Assembly: GCA_905182425.1 (NCBI GenBank)
Contig: CAJJBP010000002.1
Location: 1 to 64,000 of the forward strand
Source of the DNA: an uncultured Planktomarina sp.
GTDB lineage: Bacteria; Pseudomonadota; Alphaproteobacteria; Rhodobacterales; Rhodobacteraceae
Direction of reading: 5' to 3'
Length of the DNA: 64,000 bases
Within the stretch, counting starts at the first letter, position 1. Each line of letters opens with the position of its first letter. The position numbers and the translations under genes were made by a program. The notes under the pieces were generated by a model. It saw nothing but the letters and a program-made list of their open reading frames with translations. It had not been told where the DNA came from and did no database searches. Shown piece by piece: positions 8,861-17,615 of the stretch.

Positions 8861-9976
8861 ATGCTTAGCTCTGCACCATTATATAAAAAAATGGCTCGCG
8901 GACCTAAAAAAGGAGAGGCTTATTGGATCCGTACAGCGGATAATATACGCTTAAGGGTAGCGTCTTGGAAAACAGGCAATAAAGGCACCGTACTCCTATT
9001 TCCCGGTAGAACTGAATATATCGAAAAATACGGACTTTCCGCAAAAGAATTTGGCGCAATGGGCTACAGTACTCTTTGTGTCGACTGGCGCGGTCAGGGT
9101 CTTTCTGATCGCTTATTGCCAGATCGAAATGTTGGGCATGTGTACCTTTTCTCAGATTATCAAATGGACGTGGCAGCAGTCCTTGAGGCGGCCAAAACCC
9201 TAAGCCTACCAAAGCCTTTTTTCCTTGTCGCACATTCTATGGGAGGGTGCATTGGTTTGCGGGCGATCATGGAAGGTCTTCCAGTCAAAGCCGCTAGCTT
9301 TTCTGCCCCAATGTGGGGCATTAAGTTTAACCCACCAATAATGCGCGTTTTTGCTTGGATCCTATCGACACTTTTACATCCCCTTAAAATTGGGCGTGCA
9401 ATTGTGCCTGGAGCCGATACAGTACCTTACACAATTCATGAAAAATTTGAGAGTAATGGCTTATCCCGTGATGCAGAAGAATTTGCAGTTATGGGCCAGC
9501 ATCTACGTGTGGTTCCAGATTTGTGTCTTTCCGGACCAAGCAGTCGCTGGCTGAACGAGGCATTACGTGAAATGTTGAGATTACATAAAAAGCCATCCCC
9601 AAATTTACCCTCTTTATGTTTTATGGGAACCTCAGAAACTACCGTTAAGCAGGATCGAATACTAAACCGAATGGCGCGCTGGGACAATGGCAACCTAACT
9701 GTGTGCAATGGCGCAAAACATGAAATAATGATGGAATTGCCACATATCCGTGAGCAATTCTATACAAAAACAGCTCAAGGAATTTGCGGCTCATTCAGAC
9801 AAAGCATGAATTCCAATTGCATCGGCATCAGCACCGGCTTTCATCCAACCCTGCTCCGATCCAATAAAGAACATATGCGGACCATATTGCACCCAATCTG
9901 CGGCTTTTTTAGCATTTGGAACAAAAGTCATATAGGCTTTACCTGCCGCCAGCGCCGCGTCTCCTGTTCGCTTTAA
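8861..9976 (+). CDS. Alpha/beta hydrolase (monoglyceride lipase/lysophospholipase type), frameshifted 3' end
   Basis: The protein has the hydrolase fold: VLLFPGRTEYIEKYG for the first strand and oxyanion region, the nucleophile elbow AHSMGG near residue 125, and the C-terminal histidine in NGAKHEIMME. It probably cleaves lysophospholipids or monoglycerides. The reading frame runs 371 residues and its last 60 or so codons lie antisense over the aldolase gene, which is abnormal. If one G of the pair at 9779-9780 is removed, the frame reads QEFAAHSDKA and stops at TGA 9807-9809, a normal family end of about 316 residues. So the intact gene most likely ended at 9809, and the longer tail is a frameshift product or a base-call error. 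Confidence 0.85.
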   Translation: MLSSAPLYKKMARGPKKGEAYWIRTADNIRLRVASWKTGNKGTVLLFPGRTEYIEKYGLSAKEFGAMGYSTLCVDWRGQGLSDRLLPDRNVGHVYLFSDYQMDVAAVLEAAKTLSLPKPFFLVAHSMGGCIGLRAIMEGLPVKAASFSAPMWGIKFNPPIMRVFAWILSTLLHPLKIGRAIVPGADTVPYTIHEKFESNGLSRDAEEFAVMGQHLRVVPDLCLSGPSSRWLNEALREMLRLHKKPSPNLPSLCFMGTSETTVKQDRILNRMARWDNGNLTVCNGAKHEIMMELPHIREQFYTKTAQGICGSFRQSMNSNCIGISTGFHPTLLRSNKEHMRTILHPICGFFSIWNKSHIGFTCRQRRVSCSL

Positions 9977-10558
9977 AGCTTCCAAAAGCTCTTTTGAGTT
10001 TGTGTCTGTGTATCCCATTGAAACACTCATATCGGAGGGGCCTAGGAATACGCCATCAATACCTTGTGTCGCTGCAATCCCTTCAACATTTGCCAGAGCC
10101 TCTGGTTCTTCGATCTGGGCAATCACAACTGTCTCACGACTAGATTGTGCAAGAACTTGAGCCATAGTCTGCTTCCCGTATCCTGCCCAACGGGTTGCCC
10201 CTGCAAATCCCCGACCACCGTTACCAAAATGCGCAAATCGCACCAAATCTGAGGCTTGCTCTGCATTTAATATATGAGGAGCAACGACACCGACAGCGCC
10301 CATGTCCAGAACTTGTAGAACCGCTTCCGCCGAGAAGTGGGTCACCCGCACCAGAACTGGAAAGTCCAAAGCACGCGCCATAGCGAGACAAGCGTCAGCA
10401 CGCGCACGATCGTACGGGCTGTGCTCCATATCAACACAAACGAAATCAAGTCGGCTCGTCGCTAAAATTTCAATCAGTTCATAAGCCGGCGTTTTTAAAA
10501 AAGTACCAGCCATTATGTCTCGATTGGCCATCCGGGATTTAAAATTTTCGATACGCAT
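9791..10558 (-). CDS. HpcH/HpaI family aldolase
   Basis: This class II, divalent-metal pyruvate aldolase family splits 4-hydroxy-2-oxo acids or 2-keto-3-deoxy sugar acids to pyruvate plus an aldehyde. The 255-residue TIM-barrel sequence shows FVCVDMEHSPYD near the start, PVLVRVTHFS, the metal-binding glutamate in VIAQIEEPEAL and the signature FLGPSDMSVSMG. The substrate cannot be told from sequence alone. The ATG at 10558 has a good site, TGGAGG, 5 nt upstream. The gene is divergent from the M3 peptidase and convergent with the hydrolase, whose original stop would overlap it by 19 nt. Confidence 0.9.
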   Translation of the reverse strand: MRIENFKSRMANRDIMAGTFLKTPAYELIEILATSRLDFVCVDMEHSPYDRARADACLAMARALDFPVLVRVTHFSAEAVLQVLDMGAVGVVAPHILNAEQASDLVRFAHFGNGGRGFAGATRWAGYGKQTMAQVLAQSSRETVVIAQIEEPEALANVEGIAATQGIDGVFLGPSDMSVSMGYTDTNSKELLEALKRTGDAALAAGKAYMTFVPNAKKAADWVQYGPHMFFIGSEQGWMKAGADADAIGIHALSE

Positions 10559-10760
10559 AGAGCCTCCAGGGTTAAAATTATATTTAAATGATCATGAAAA
10601 CAATTGAAGTTCATATTGATTTTAGTCTTTAAAATATTCTCAATTTTTATCAAAAGTAAGATGCGATTGAACGCCGTTTAAGGCTTGTCATCACCCCCGT
10701 GTGTTGTCAAAAGATTTAATAACATGCTTTTACGAAACTTTTACTCTCAAGGACATTAAA

Positions 10761-12578
10761 ATGTTTTATGACAAACGCGTATTTGATACCGCCGCTCAAA
10801 GTGGCGGCGATTTTGGTGACCTTCCTGAGTGGGATTTGAGCGACCTATATTCAAGCGAAACAGCACCGGAGCTCGCCCGAGATCTAGAATGGCTGAACAG
10901 TGCTTGCGTTGATTTTGCCAACGATTTTGAGGGTAAGTTGGCTTCGTTGAATTCAACTGAGATGCTAGATGCGGTGCAGCGGTATGAACAAATAGATTTA
11001 ATTACAGGGCGTATTATGTCCTTCGCAGGCCTGCGATATTATCAATTAACTATTGATCCTAACCGCGCAAAATTCATGTCTGATATGCAGGATAAAATTA
11101 CCGTATCCACGACCCCTTTGGTGTTTTTCAGCCTTGAATTTAATCACCTTGATGAGGCTAACTTGGCGGCTCTCTGCGCGCAAAACACAGACCTTTCACG
11201 TTACACGCCCGTCTTCAAACGGATGCGTGCGATGAAACCTTATCAACTTTCTGACGAGATTGAGAAATTCTTGCACGACCAATCTGTCGTTGGAACTGCA
11301 GCTTGGAACCGCTTGTTTGATGAAACCGTTGCTGGGTTGGTCTTTGTGATTGAGGGCGACAAATTACCCCTCGAGGCGGCTGCAAACAAATTATCAGATC
11401 AAAATCGCGATACACGTGAGGCTGCAGCCAGAGAAATCGCCGCAGTTTTAGGTAATAATATTGGCCTATTTGCACGTGTCCACAATACCATTGCGAAAGA
11501 GAAAGAGATCGAAGATCGATGGCGTAAGATGCCGACTCCGCAAACGGGGCGTCACCTTTCAAATCATGTGGAGCCAGAGGTTGTTGACGCCTTACGCGAC
11601 GCAGTTGTCGCAGCATACCCTAAGCTTTCACACCGATATTACGCCTTAAAGGCTAAGTGGATGGGACTCGAAAAAATGCAAATTTGGGATCGCAATGCAC
11701 CACTTCCAATGGAAGATGAAAAGCTCGTTGATTGGGCCACAGCAAGAGAGATGGTCATGTCAGCATATTCTGACTTTGCCCCAGAGATGGCTAAGATTGC
11801 AGAACCTTTCTTTACGGATGGTTGGATTGATGCAGCTGTAAAACCAGGCAAAGCTCCAGGCGCCTTTGCGCACCCAACGGTTACGACGGTCCATCCTTAT
11901 ATAATGCTAAACTATCAGGGAAAACCCCGCGATGTGATGACACTGGCACATGAGTTGGGCCATGGTGTGCATCAGGTATTGGCTGGGGACCAAGGAGAGT
12001 TGCTGTCCTCAACGCCTCTTACTTTAGCAGAAACTGCGTCAGTTTTTGGTGAAATGCTGACTTTCCGCAAACTTTTGACAGCAGCCACGACACAGAAAGA
12101 ACGCAAAGTTTTGCTGGCGGGTAAAGTTGAGGATATGATCAACACCGTTGTGCGCCAAATAGCATTCTATGATTTCGAATGTAAATTACATGCAGCACGC
12201 GCCAGCGGTGAGTTAACACCAAACCAGATTAATGATATTTGGATGAGCGTTCAAGGCCAAAGCCTAGGGCCTATTTTTGAATTTATGGATGGGTATGAAA
12301 CCTTTTGGTCGTACATCCCACACTTCGTCCACTCTCCCTTTTATGTTTACGCTTACGCTTTCGGGGACGGTCTCGTAAATGCGCTTTATGCTGTTTACGA
12401 AGAAGGTGATCCCAACTTTCAATCGAAATACTTTGAAATGCTACGTGCCGGTGGCTCAAAGCATCATAAAGACCTTTTGGCCCCATTTGGTCTGGATGCA
12501 AGCGATCCTGCGTTCTGGGACAAGGGTCTTAGCATGATTTCGAGTATGATTGATGAACTTGAATCGATGGAAGATTAG
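10761..12578 (+). CDS. pepF: M3 family oligoendopeptidase (PepF)
   Basis: This is a zinc metallopeptidase that cuts short oligopeptides in the cytoplasm. The product is 605 residues, the usual length for the PepF/M3B group. The zinc site HELGH is at about residues 397-401 (TLAHELGHGVHQ), with the third ligand expected in TLAETASVFGE some 25 residues later. A helical N-terminal lobe precedes it and the C-terminal YETFWSYIPHFVHSPFYVYAYAFG-type region that closes the channel is present. I used the ATG at 10761 (AAGGA about 8 nt upstream) instead of an in-frame TTG at 10701. Regulation is not visible. Confidence 0.93.
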   Translation: MFYDKRVFDTAAQSGGDFGDLPEWDLSDLYSSETAPELARDLEWLNSACVDFANDFEGKLASLNSTEMLDAVQRYEQIDLITGRIMSFAGLRYYQLTIDPNRAKFMSDMQDKITVSTTPLVFFSLEFNHLDEANLAALCAQNTDLSRYTPVFKRMRAMKPYQLSDEIEKFLHDQSVVGTAAWNRLFDETVAGLVFVIEGDKLPLEAAANKLSDQNRDTREAAAREIAAVLGNNIGLFARVHNTIAKEKEIEDRWRKMPTPQTGRHLSNHVEPEVVDALRDAVVAAYPKLSHRYYALKAKWMGLEKMQIWDRNAPLPMEDEKLVDWATAREMVMSAYSDFAPEMAKIAEPFFTDGWIDAAVKPGKAPGAFAHPTVTTVHPYIMLNYQGKPRDVMTLAHELGHGVHQVLAGDQGELLSSTPLTLAETASVFGEMLTFRKLLTAATTQKERKVLLAGKVEDMINTVVRQIAFYDFECKLHAARASGELTPNQINDIWMSVQGQSLGPIFEFMDGYETFWSYIPHFVHSPFYVYAYAFGDGLVNALYAVYEEGDPNFQSKYFEMLRAGGSKHHKDLLAPFGLDASDPAFWDKGLSMISSMIDELESMED

Positions 12579-12802
12579 GTCTTGCTGATGACGAGGCAAT
12601 TAATGGGTGCGAGCTGGGGAGTTCTCGAGCTCAATCGTTTTATAATCATTCTCGTTAATAAAAGCATATGAATAATCATCAACATTTCTTGTCAGAGTGC
12701 AATCATATTTTTTTCATAATCATTTAGATTATAGTTAAAGGTTATTTTTAGAAAAACGAGCTTTTTGGCGCAATATATTTAAGGAGCTTCAAGAGTTTTA
12801 AC

Positions 12803-13693
12803 TTAAACCATCATACCTTTATCTTCAGCCAAGTTACGCATTTTTTCTTGAAGCTTTTCGAAAGCCCGCACTTCAATTTGTCGGATCCGCTCACGACTAA
12901 CTTCGTATGTACTCGAAAGTGCTTCGAGAGTAGAAGGTTTATCTTGCAATCTTCGCTGTAAGATAATGTCCTTTTCGCGGTCATTCAGCACACTCATTGC
13001 TTCCGTCAACATTTCACTGCGCACAGAAAATTCATCGTTTTTTTCATAGTCACCAGCCTGATCCGCTTTATCGTCTTGCAACCAATCTTGCCACTGCGTT
13101 GAGCTTTCACCATCGTTTCCAACGACAACATTAAGTGATGCATCCCCGCCCGACATACGGCGGTTCATTGATACGACTTCAGTCTCCGTCACACCCAGAT
13201 CGGTCGCAATCTTTGAGACTTGTTCCGGCCGCATATCGCCCTCGTCATAAGCCCCTATTCTTGATTTAGCCTTTCGAAGGTTGAAAAATAGCTTTTTTTG
13301 ACCAGACGTTGTCCCCATCTTAACCATCGACCATGAACGTAGAACATATTCTTGAATGCTCGCTCTAATCCACCACATGGCATAGGTCGCCAACCGAAAC
13401 CCTTTTTCAGGGTCAAATTTCTTGACTGCCTGCATTAAACCAACATTCGCCTCTGACACCACCTCAGCTTGCGGCAAACCGTAACCACGGTAGCCCATAG
13501 CAATTTTTGCCGCCAGACGCAGATGGCTGGTAACCAGTTTGTGTGCAGCACCCGTATCTTCGCGTTCTACCCATGCTTTTGCGAGCATATATTCTTGCTC
13601 AGGCTCAAGCATCGGAAACTTGCGAATTTCCTGCATGTAGCGGTTTAAGCCACCCTCGGGTGTTAACGCTGGTAAGTTCGCAATATTAGCCAT
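12803..13693 (-). CDS. rpoH: RNA polymerase sigma-32 factor RpoH
   Basis: This is an alternative sigma factor for heat-shock and, in Rhodobacteraceae, oxidative-stress genes. The 296 residues contain region 1.2 (GGLNRYMQEIRKFPML), region 2 with FRLATYAMWWIRASIQEYVL, the RpoH box QKKLFFNLRKAK that marks sigma-32, and a region 4 helix-turn-helix ([20 protein letters not shown]). Many roseobacters carry two RpoH proteins; this one resembles the RpoHI type, but that split cannot be settled here. It is a single gene with 169 bp and 224 bp spacers. The downstream spacer contains a weak GAGCT/AGCTC hairpin near 12611-12632. Confidence 0.93.
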   Translation of the reverse strand: MANIANLPALTPEGGLNRYMQEIRKFPMLEPEQEYMLAKAWVEREDTGAAHKLVTSHLRLAAKIAMGYRGYGLPQAEVVSEANVGLMQAVKKFDPEKGFRLATYAMWWIRASIQEYVLRSWSMVKMGTTSGQKKLFFNLRKAKSRIGAYDEGDMRPEQVSKIATDLGVTETEVVSMNRRMSGGDASLNVVVGNDGESSTQWQDWLQDDKADQAGDYEKNDEFSVRSEMLTEAMSVLNDREKDIILQRRLQDKPSTLEALSSTYEVSRERIRQIEVRAFEKLQEKMRNLAEDKGMMV

Positions 13694-13862
13694 GTTAATC
13701 TCCTATAATTTGATGCCTCGGGTGAGTGCTTGACTTCGATTTGAGGTCATCGCCGCTCAATTTCAAGGGGTGGAGGTAATAATTTGTTAAATATGAACGG
13801 CCGGCTGGCCAATTACATCTTTAGGGCACAACTCTTCCCAAAAAAACAAAAACTATGAAAAT

Positions 13863-14858
13863 TTAACCAGTAGCGGTTATGAAATCATTTATATCTGTGG
13901 GTAAAGGAGCTACAAAACTCAAGTTGCGCCCCGTTATAGGATGAACAAAACCCAAAAGGCCAGCGTGAAGCGCTTGCCGTGAAAAAGCATCTGCAAGCGC
14001 TGTGTGCATACCCTTCATTTTACGGCGACGGCTGTATGTTTGATCTCCAATAAGCGCATGACCCACGTAAGACATATGTACACGAATTTGATGTGTTCGT
14101 CCTGTTTCTAATTTGCATTCAACTATTGATGCTGCACCCTCAGAAAGCTCGCGTAAAACGCGAACACGGGTCACAGCGTGTTTTCCATTTTGAACAACAA
14201 CGGCTTGACGTTGGCGATCCGTTTTGTGCCTGGCCAATTGCGTAATTATTTTAAGCGTATTTCCTGCTTCAAAACTTGTGCCCGAGAGGCCCATCAAACG
14301 CGGATCCGCAGCTGAAGGGGTACCAAAGCAAACCGCAGTATATAGCCGTTCAACGCTGTGTGCTTCAAACTGTGACGCCAAGCCTTGATGGGCCGCATCT
14401 GTTTTAGCAACAACCAAAAGACCAGTTGTGTCTTTATCGATGCGGTGGACAATACCCGGCCGCTTCATCCCACCAATACCTGAAAGTGTTTCTCCGCAGT
14501 GGGCAAGTAAAGCATTAACTAGAGTACCCGACGGACTTCCAGGGGCTGGATGAACAACCATACCAGCCGTTTTATTTATAACAATAATATCGCCATCTTC
14601 ATGCAGAATATCTAACGGGATATTCTCCGGGAGCATATGACTATCTTGGGCTTCAGCAATTTGAATTAAGATAGTATCGCCTTCGTAGACCTTGGCTTTT
14701 TGATCTATAACGACTACCCCATTCACATAAACAGACCCTTCGGCAATCATACGAGTAATACGGGAACGACTGATTGACCGCTCTGGTACATTTCTCGCAA
14801 GGGCCTTATCAAGGCGAGCCGAGGGATTTTCTCCGATTATGAAAAGGACATCAGCCAT
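13863..14858 (-). CDS. rluD: 23S rRNA pseudouridine synthase, RluD type
   Basis: The enzyme makes pseudouridines in helix 69 of 23S rRNA in the RluD family. The 331-residue protein has an N-terminal S4 domain (ARLDKALARNVPE, then RITRMIAEGSVYVNGV) and the catalytic segment HRIDKDTTGLLVVAKT with the active-site Asp near residue 137. VECKLETGRTHQIRVHMSYVG follows. Other RluA-family members differ in specificity, so RluD rather than RluC is judged by the S4 domain and length. Its ATG shares two bases with the ATG of the divergent DUF6476-type gene, so the two 5' ends are back to back with no spacer. Confidence 0.9.
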   Translation of the reverse strand: MADVLFIIGENPSARLDKALARNVPERSISRSRITRMIAEGSVYVNGVVVIDQKAKVYEGDTILIQIAEAQDSHMLPENIPLDILHEDGDIIVINKTAGMVVHPAPGSPSGTLVNALLAHCGETLSGIGGMKRPGIVHRIDKDTTGLLVVAKTDAAHQGLASQFEAHSVERLYTAVCFGTPSAADPRLMGLSGTSFEAGNTLKIITQLARHKTDRQRQAVVVQNGKHAVTRVRVLRELSEGAASIVECKLETGRTHQIRVHMSYVGHALIGDQTYSRRRKMKGMHTALADAFSRQALHAGLLGFVHPITGRNLSFVAPLPTDINDFITATG

Positions 14859-15165
14859 GGCAGATCAATCTAAAGTTACGGCAGATCAGCCCGAACCTGC
14901 CAACCTGCGATTTCTGAGGCGACTGGTAACTACACTCACAGCCACAATGATTTTGGGATTAATAGCGATCTTCACAGTGCTTGTCATCCGATTGCAAGCT
15001 CCAGTCCAAATATTTCCAAAAATACTGGAACTTCCAAATAAAACTAAGGTGCTCTCGATCAGTAGAACGCCATCAGAATTGATTATTGTTGATGAGAAAC
15101 GTAATATTTACATTATGTCCAGGGACGGGACAAAACTGTTAGAAACCTTTTCAATTGGTCAGTGA
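14857..15165 (+). CDS. Small membrane protein, DUF6476-like
   Basis: The 102-residue protein has a conserved start (EPANLRFLRRLVTTLTATM) and one membrane segment (about residues 25-48, MILGLIAIFTVLVIRL). A periplasmic domain of about 50 residues follows, with strands such as TKVLSISRTPSELIIVDEKR. It matches a family seen almost only in Rhodobacteraceae and usually placed beside rluD; the name DUF6476 is from memory. The function is unknown. The ATG at 14857 follows AAAAGGAC by about 8 nt; an in-frame ATG at 14839 has no such site and would lie inside rluD. Confidence 0.8.
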   Translation: MADQSKVTADQPEPANLRFLRRLVTTLTATMILGLIAIFTVLVIRLQAPVQIFPKILELPNKTKVLSISRTPSELIIVDEKRNIYIMSRDGTKLLETFSIGQ

Positions 15166-15475
15166 AAATATTTAACGACTTTTTGCCAAAAGTAGCAAAC
15201 TGAACCAGTTACACTAAGTGGATGGCGACAGAAATTAGCCGGCTTAAAATAAAAATGCGGCCTATAACGCTGAAAAATATAACTTATTCAACTATCACAT
15301 ATCCAAATGTCTAGTTTCCAAACATCTAGCTTGGCATAATAAAGCTCATGATGAGATACCAGTGAAAGTAAGCCTGTAGCATTAAATTGCAAACGCGCTT
15401 AAAGATCTTTCCGCTAGTAGTGGTATTAGCTAACACTCAAGTTACGGACATTGTCACAATGAAAATCAGACAAAA
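15166..15475. other. 310-bp gap upstream of rsmJ, no gene seen
   Basis: The stretch is AT-rich with stops in all frames. I looked for the missing N-terminal part of RsmJ here. The rsmJ frame is open for only about 13 codons upstream of its ATG before a TAA, and those codons show no family similarity. No RNA gene or clear promoter could be recognised. Confidence 0.5.
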
Positions 15476-16078
15476 ATGAAAAAATTTGATGATGAGTTGA
15501 GGGTTGATTTTGTCAATGGAGCTGTGGGTCACCGGCTCCGCTTTGGAGGCGGGCGTGGACAAGCTCTGGCGAAGGCTATGGGCTTACGTGCTGGCAAAAC
15601 ACCAAAAATAGTTGATGCAACCGCAGGCTTGGGCCGAGATTCATTTTTGTTGGCGTCCCTGGGAGCACAGGTTACAATGATCGAGCGATCCAAAAAAATG
15701 TACACCTTGCTGGCTCAGGGTATGGATCGAGCCTCCCAGGAAGGAAGCGACTTCCAGCAAATAATTGGGCGGATGAACCTGTTGTATGGAGACGCCAAGG
15801 AATTGCTGCCAGAATTATCAGCCGACGCCGTTTTGATTGATCCAATGCATCCGCCCCGCAAAAACTCGGCGCTTGTTAAGCTTGAGCTACGTCAGGTCCG
15901 CCAGATTGTGGGTGCCGACGACGATGCGGCTGATTTGATAAAGGTGGCCTTGGGTTCAGCAAAAAAACGAGTTGTTTTGAAGTGGCCTGCAAAGGCCGAT
16001 CCCATCAAAGGAATACATGCGTGCTCCCATCAAATAATAGGAAAGTCCGTAAGGTATGATGTCTTCATGTTAGCCTAG
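15476..16078 (+). CDS. rsmJ: 16S rRNA m2G1516 methyltransferase RsmJ, short form
   Basis: RsmJ methylates G1516 of 16S rRNA using S-adenosylmethionine. The 200 residues align with the catalytic part of the E. coli enzyme: VDFVNGAVGHRLRFGGGRGQ, the SAM motif VDATAGLGRDSFLLASLG, the acidic turn MIERSKK and the catalytic loop LIDPMHPPRKNSALVK. About 50 N-terminal residues found in gammaproteobacterial RsmJ are absent; the protein begins right before VDFV. The family is mainly gammaproteobacterial, so horizontal acquisition followed by, or with, loss of the N-terminal part is plausible. Whether the short form is active cannot be read from sequence, though all core motifs are intact. Confidence 0.85.
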   Translation: MKKFDDELRVDFVNGAVGHRLRFGGGRGQALAKAMGLRAGKTPKIVDATAGLGRDSFLLASLGAQVTMIERSKKMYTLLAQGMDRASQEGSDFQQIIGRMNLLYGDAKELLPELSADAVLIDPMHPPRKNSALVKLELRQVRQIVGADDDAADLIKVALGSAKKRVVLKWPAKADPIKGIHACSHQIIGKSVRYDVFMLA

Positions 16079-16330
16079 AAGGTCGTCAAACCAGTCATTT
16101 ATCGATAAAAGAGCAAAACACTAATTAGAACTCATTACGGCAACAATTCTAAATGGCCCATGCGATATTCCATATTGATCTGGCTAGGCTTCAGCCTTAA
16201 AACGAGACGAAAGGCTATGGCTAATTCATTAACCTTTAAAAGTTGCCAAGTGCCCATGAGGTCAAAAACTTAGTTTTTTTTGATGCTCCACTGATACCTG
16301 ACTTCAATCCAGTTAAGATAGGCCCGCCGA

Positions 16331-17038
16331 ATGACTGTCAACACTACGAAATCCACGTTTGGATCCGGCGTCAAAGACGGACTTCCCTATATTGTGGTAG
16401 TAATTCCTTTCGCGACACTATTTGGCGTAGTAGCGGTTGAGGCAGGACTAACAATTGCGCAAACCTTTAGCTTTTCTCTATTGGTTATTGCTGGCGCATC
16501 CCAATTCGCAGCCCTACAATTGATGTTAGAAAACGCCGGGATTGTGGTTGTATTGATGGCAGCGCTAGCCGTGAACCTACGAATGGCTATGTATGCAGCC
16601 GCTCTTGCACCTCATTTGGGAAGCGCGCCATTTTGGCAGCGTATGTTGATCGGATTTCTGAATTTTGATCAAAGCTATTTGTTGTCTGTTACCAGATATG
16701 AAGACCAGCCACTAATGTCAGTCGCAGAAAAGGTGATGTATTTCCTAGGAGTGGCCCTTTTAATTGCTCCCCTTTGGTGTCTTTTTACTTATATAGGGGC
16801 GATTTTTGGATCGTCTGTGCCTGCGACGTGGGAGGCATCATTTATCTTACCAGTTGCATTTTTAGCGATGGTTGCTCCTATGCTTAAGTCTCCAGCTCAT
16901 TTAGCAGCAGCATTTGTGTCGATCGTTGTGGCTTTGGTACTCACGGATTTGCCATCAGGTAGTGGGCTTTTAATTGCAGCGTTCTGTGCAATGGCTACGG
17001 GCGTAACTGTTGAGACGCTTTTAGAGAGCAAAGCATGA
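16331..17038 (+). CDS. azlC: AzlC family branched-chain amino acid exporter, large subunit
   Basis: The 235-residue integral membrane protein has six or so hydrophobic segments. Family marks include GLPYIVVVIPFATLFGVVAVEAG near the start, AGASQFAALQLM, NLRMAMYAAALAPHL and GFLNFDQSYLLS. AzlC with AzlD forms an exporter for branched-chain amino acids or related compounds. The stop overlaps the azlD start (ATGA), so the pair is translationally coupled. The real substrate here is not known. Confidence 0.92.
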   Translation: MTVNTTKSTFGSGVKDGLPYIVVVIPFATLFGVVAVEAGLTIAQTFSFSLLVIAGASQFAALQLMLENAGIVVVLMAALAVNLRMAMYAAALAPHLGSAPFWQRMLIGFLNFDQSYLLSVTRYEDQPLMSVAEKVMYFLGVALLIAPLWCLFTYIGAIFGSSVPATWEASFILPVAFLAMVAPMLKSPAHLAAAFVSIVVALVLTDLPSGSGLLIAAFCAMATGVTVETLLESKA

Positions 17039-17367
17039 GCTATACCCAATCTGAAATTTGGCTAATAATAGGTCTAATGGCCATTGGAACATTTGCGATC
17101 CGATTTTCCTTTCTGGGATTGATTGGCACACGACGCATCCCATCCCTGATTGAACGAATGCTGAGATTTACCCCAGTTGCTGTTCTGCCAGGTATGATCG
17201 CACCCTTAGTGCTGTGGCCAACAGATGCAATAAATGGCGTTACGATGCTCCATATAGCAGCCGCAATCATTACTTTTAGCACGGCTTATGCCACTAAAAA
17301 GGTAACTTGGGGCATCGCCATAGGTATTGCCCTATTTTTTGGTCCCAACCTCGTTGAACTATTATAA
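17035..17367 (+). CDS. azlD: AzlD family branched-chain amino acid exporter, small subunit
   Basis: This 110-residue membrane protein has about four hydrophobic segments and the family pattern FAIRFSFLGLIG followed by IERMLRFTPVAVLPGMIAPLV. It is the small partner of AzlC and starts within the last codons of azlC. The two form a closed two-gene operon with 248 bp of gene-free sequence downstream. Confidence 0.92.
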   Translation: MSYTQSEIWLIIGLMAIGTFAIRFSFLGLIGTRRIPSLIERMLRFTPVAVLPGMIAPLVLWPTDAINGVTMLHIAAAIITFSTAYATKKVTWGIAIGIALFFGPNLVELL

Positions 17368-17615
17368 ACAAAAATGCTAGCCGCGATTAACGATGTTTTA
17401 AAATTTACTCTCTAACAAATTTTTCAGGATTTTCATAACAATAGGCTGACCAAAAATCGTATTTGTTAGCCCAACCAATAATCTAAATTCAGAAAATTAG
17501 CTAATGTTTAGATGGGATAGAAGCTATTTTAGCTCAATCAATCCGTCGGAATAAGGAGACATCTTAATCGTCATTTCAACCTAAACGGACAGGCTTATTC
17601 AGAATATATTCCAAG

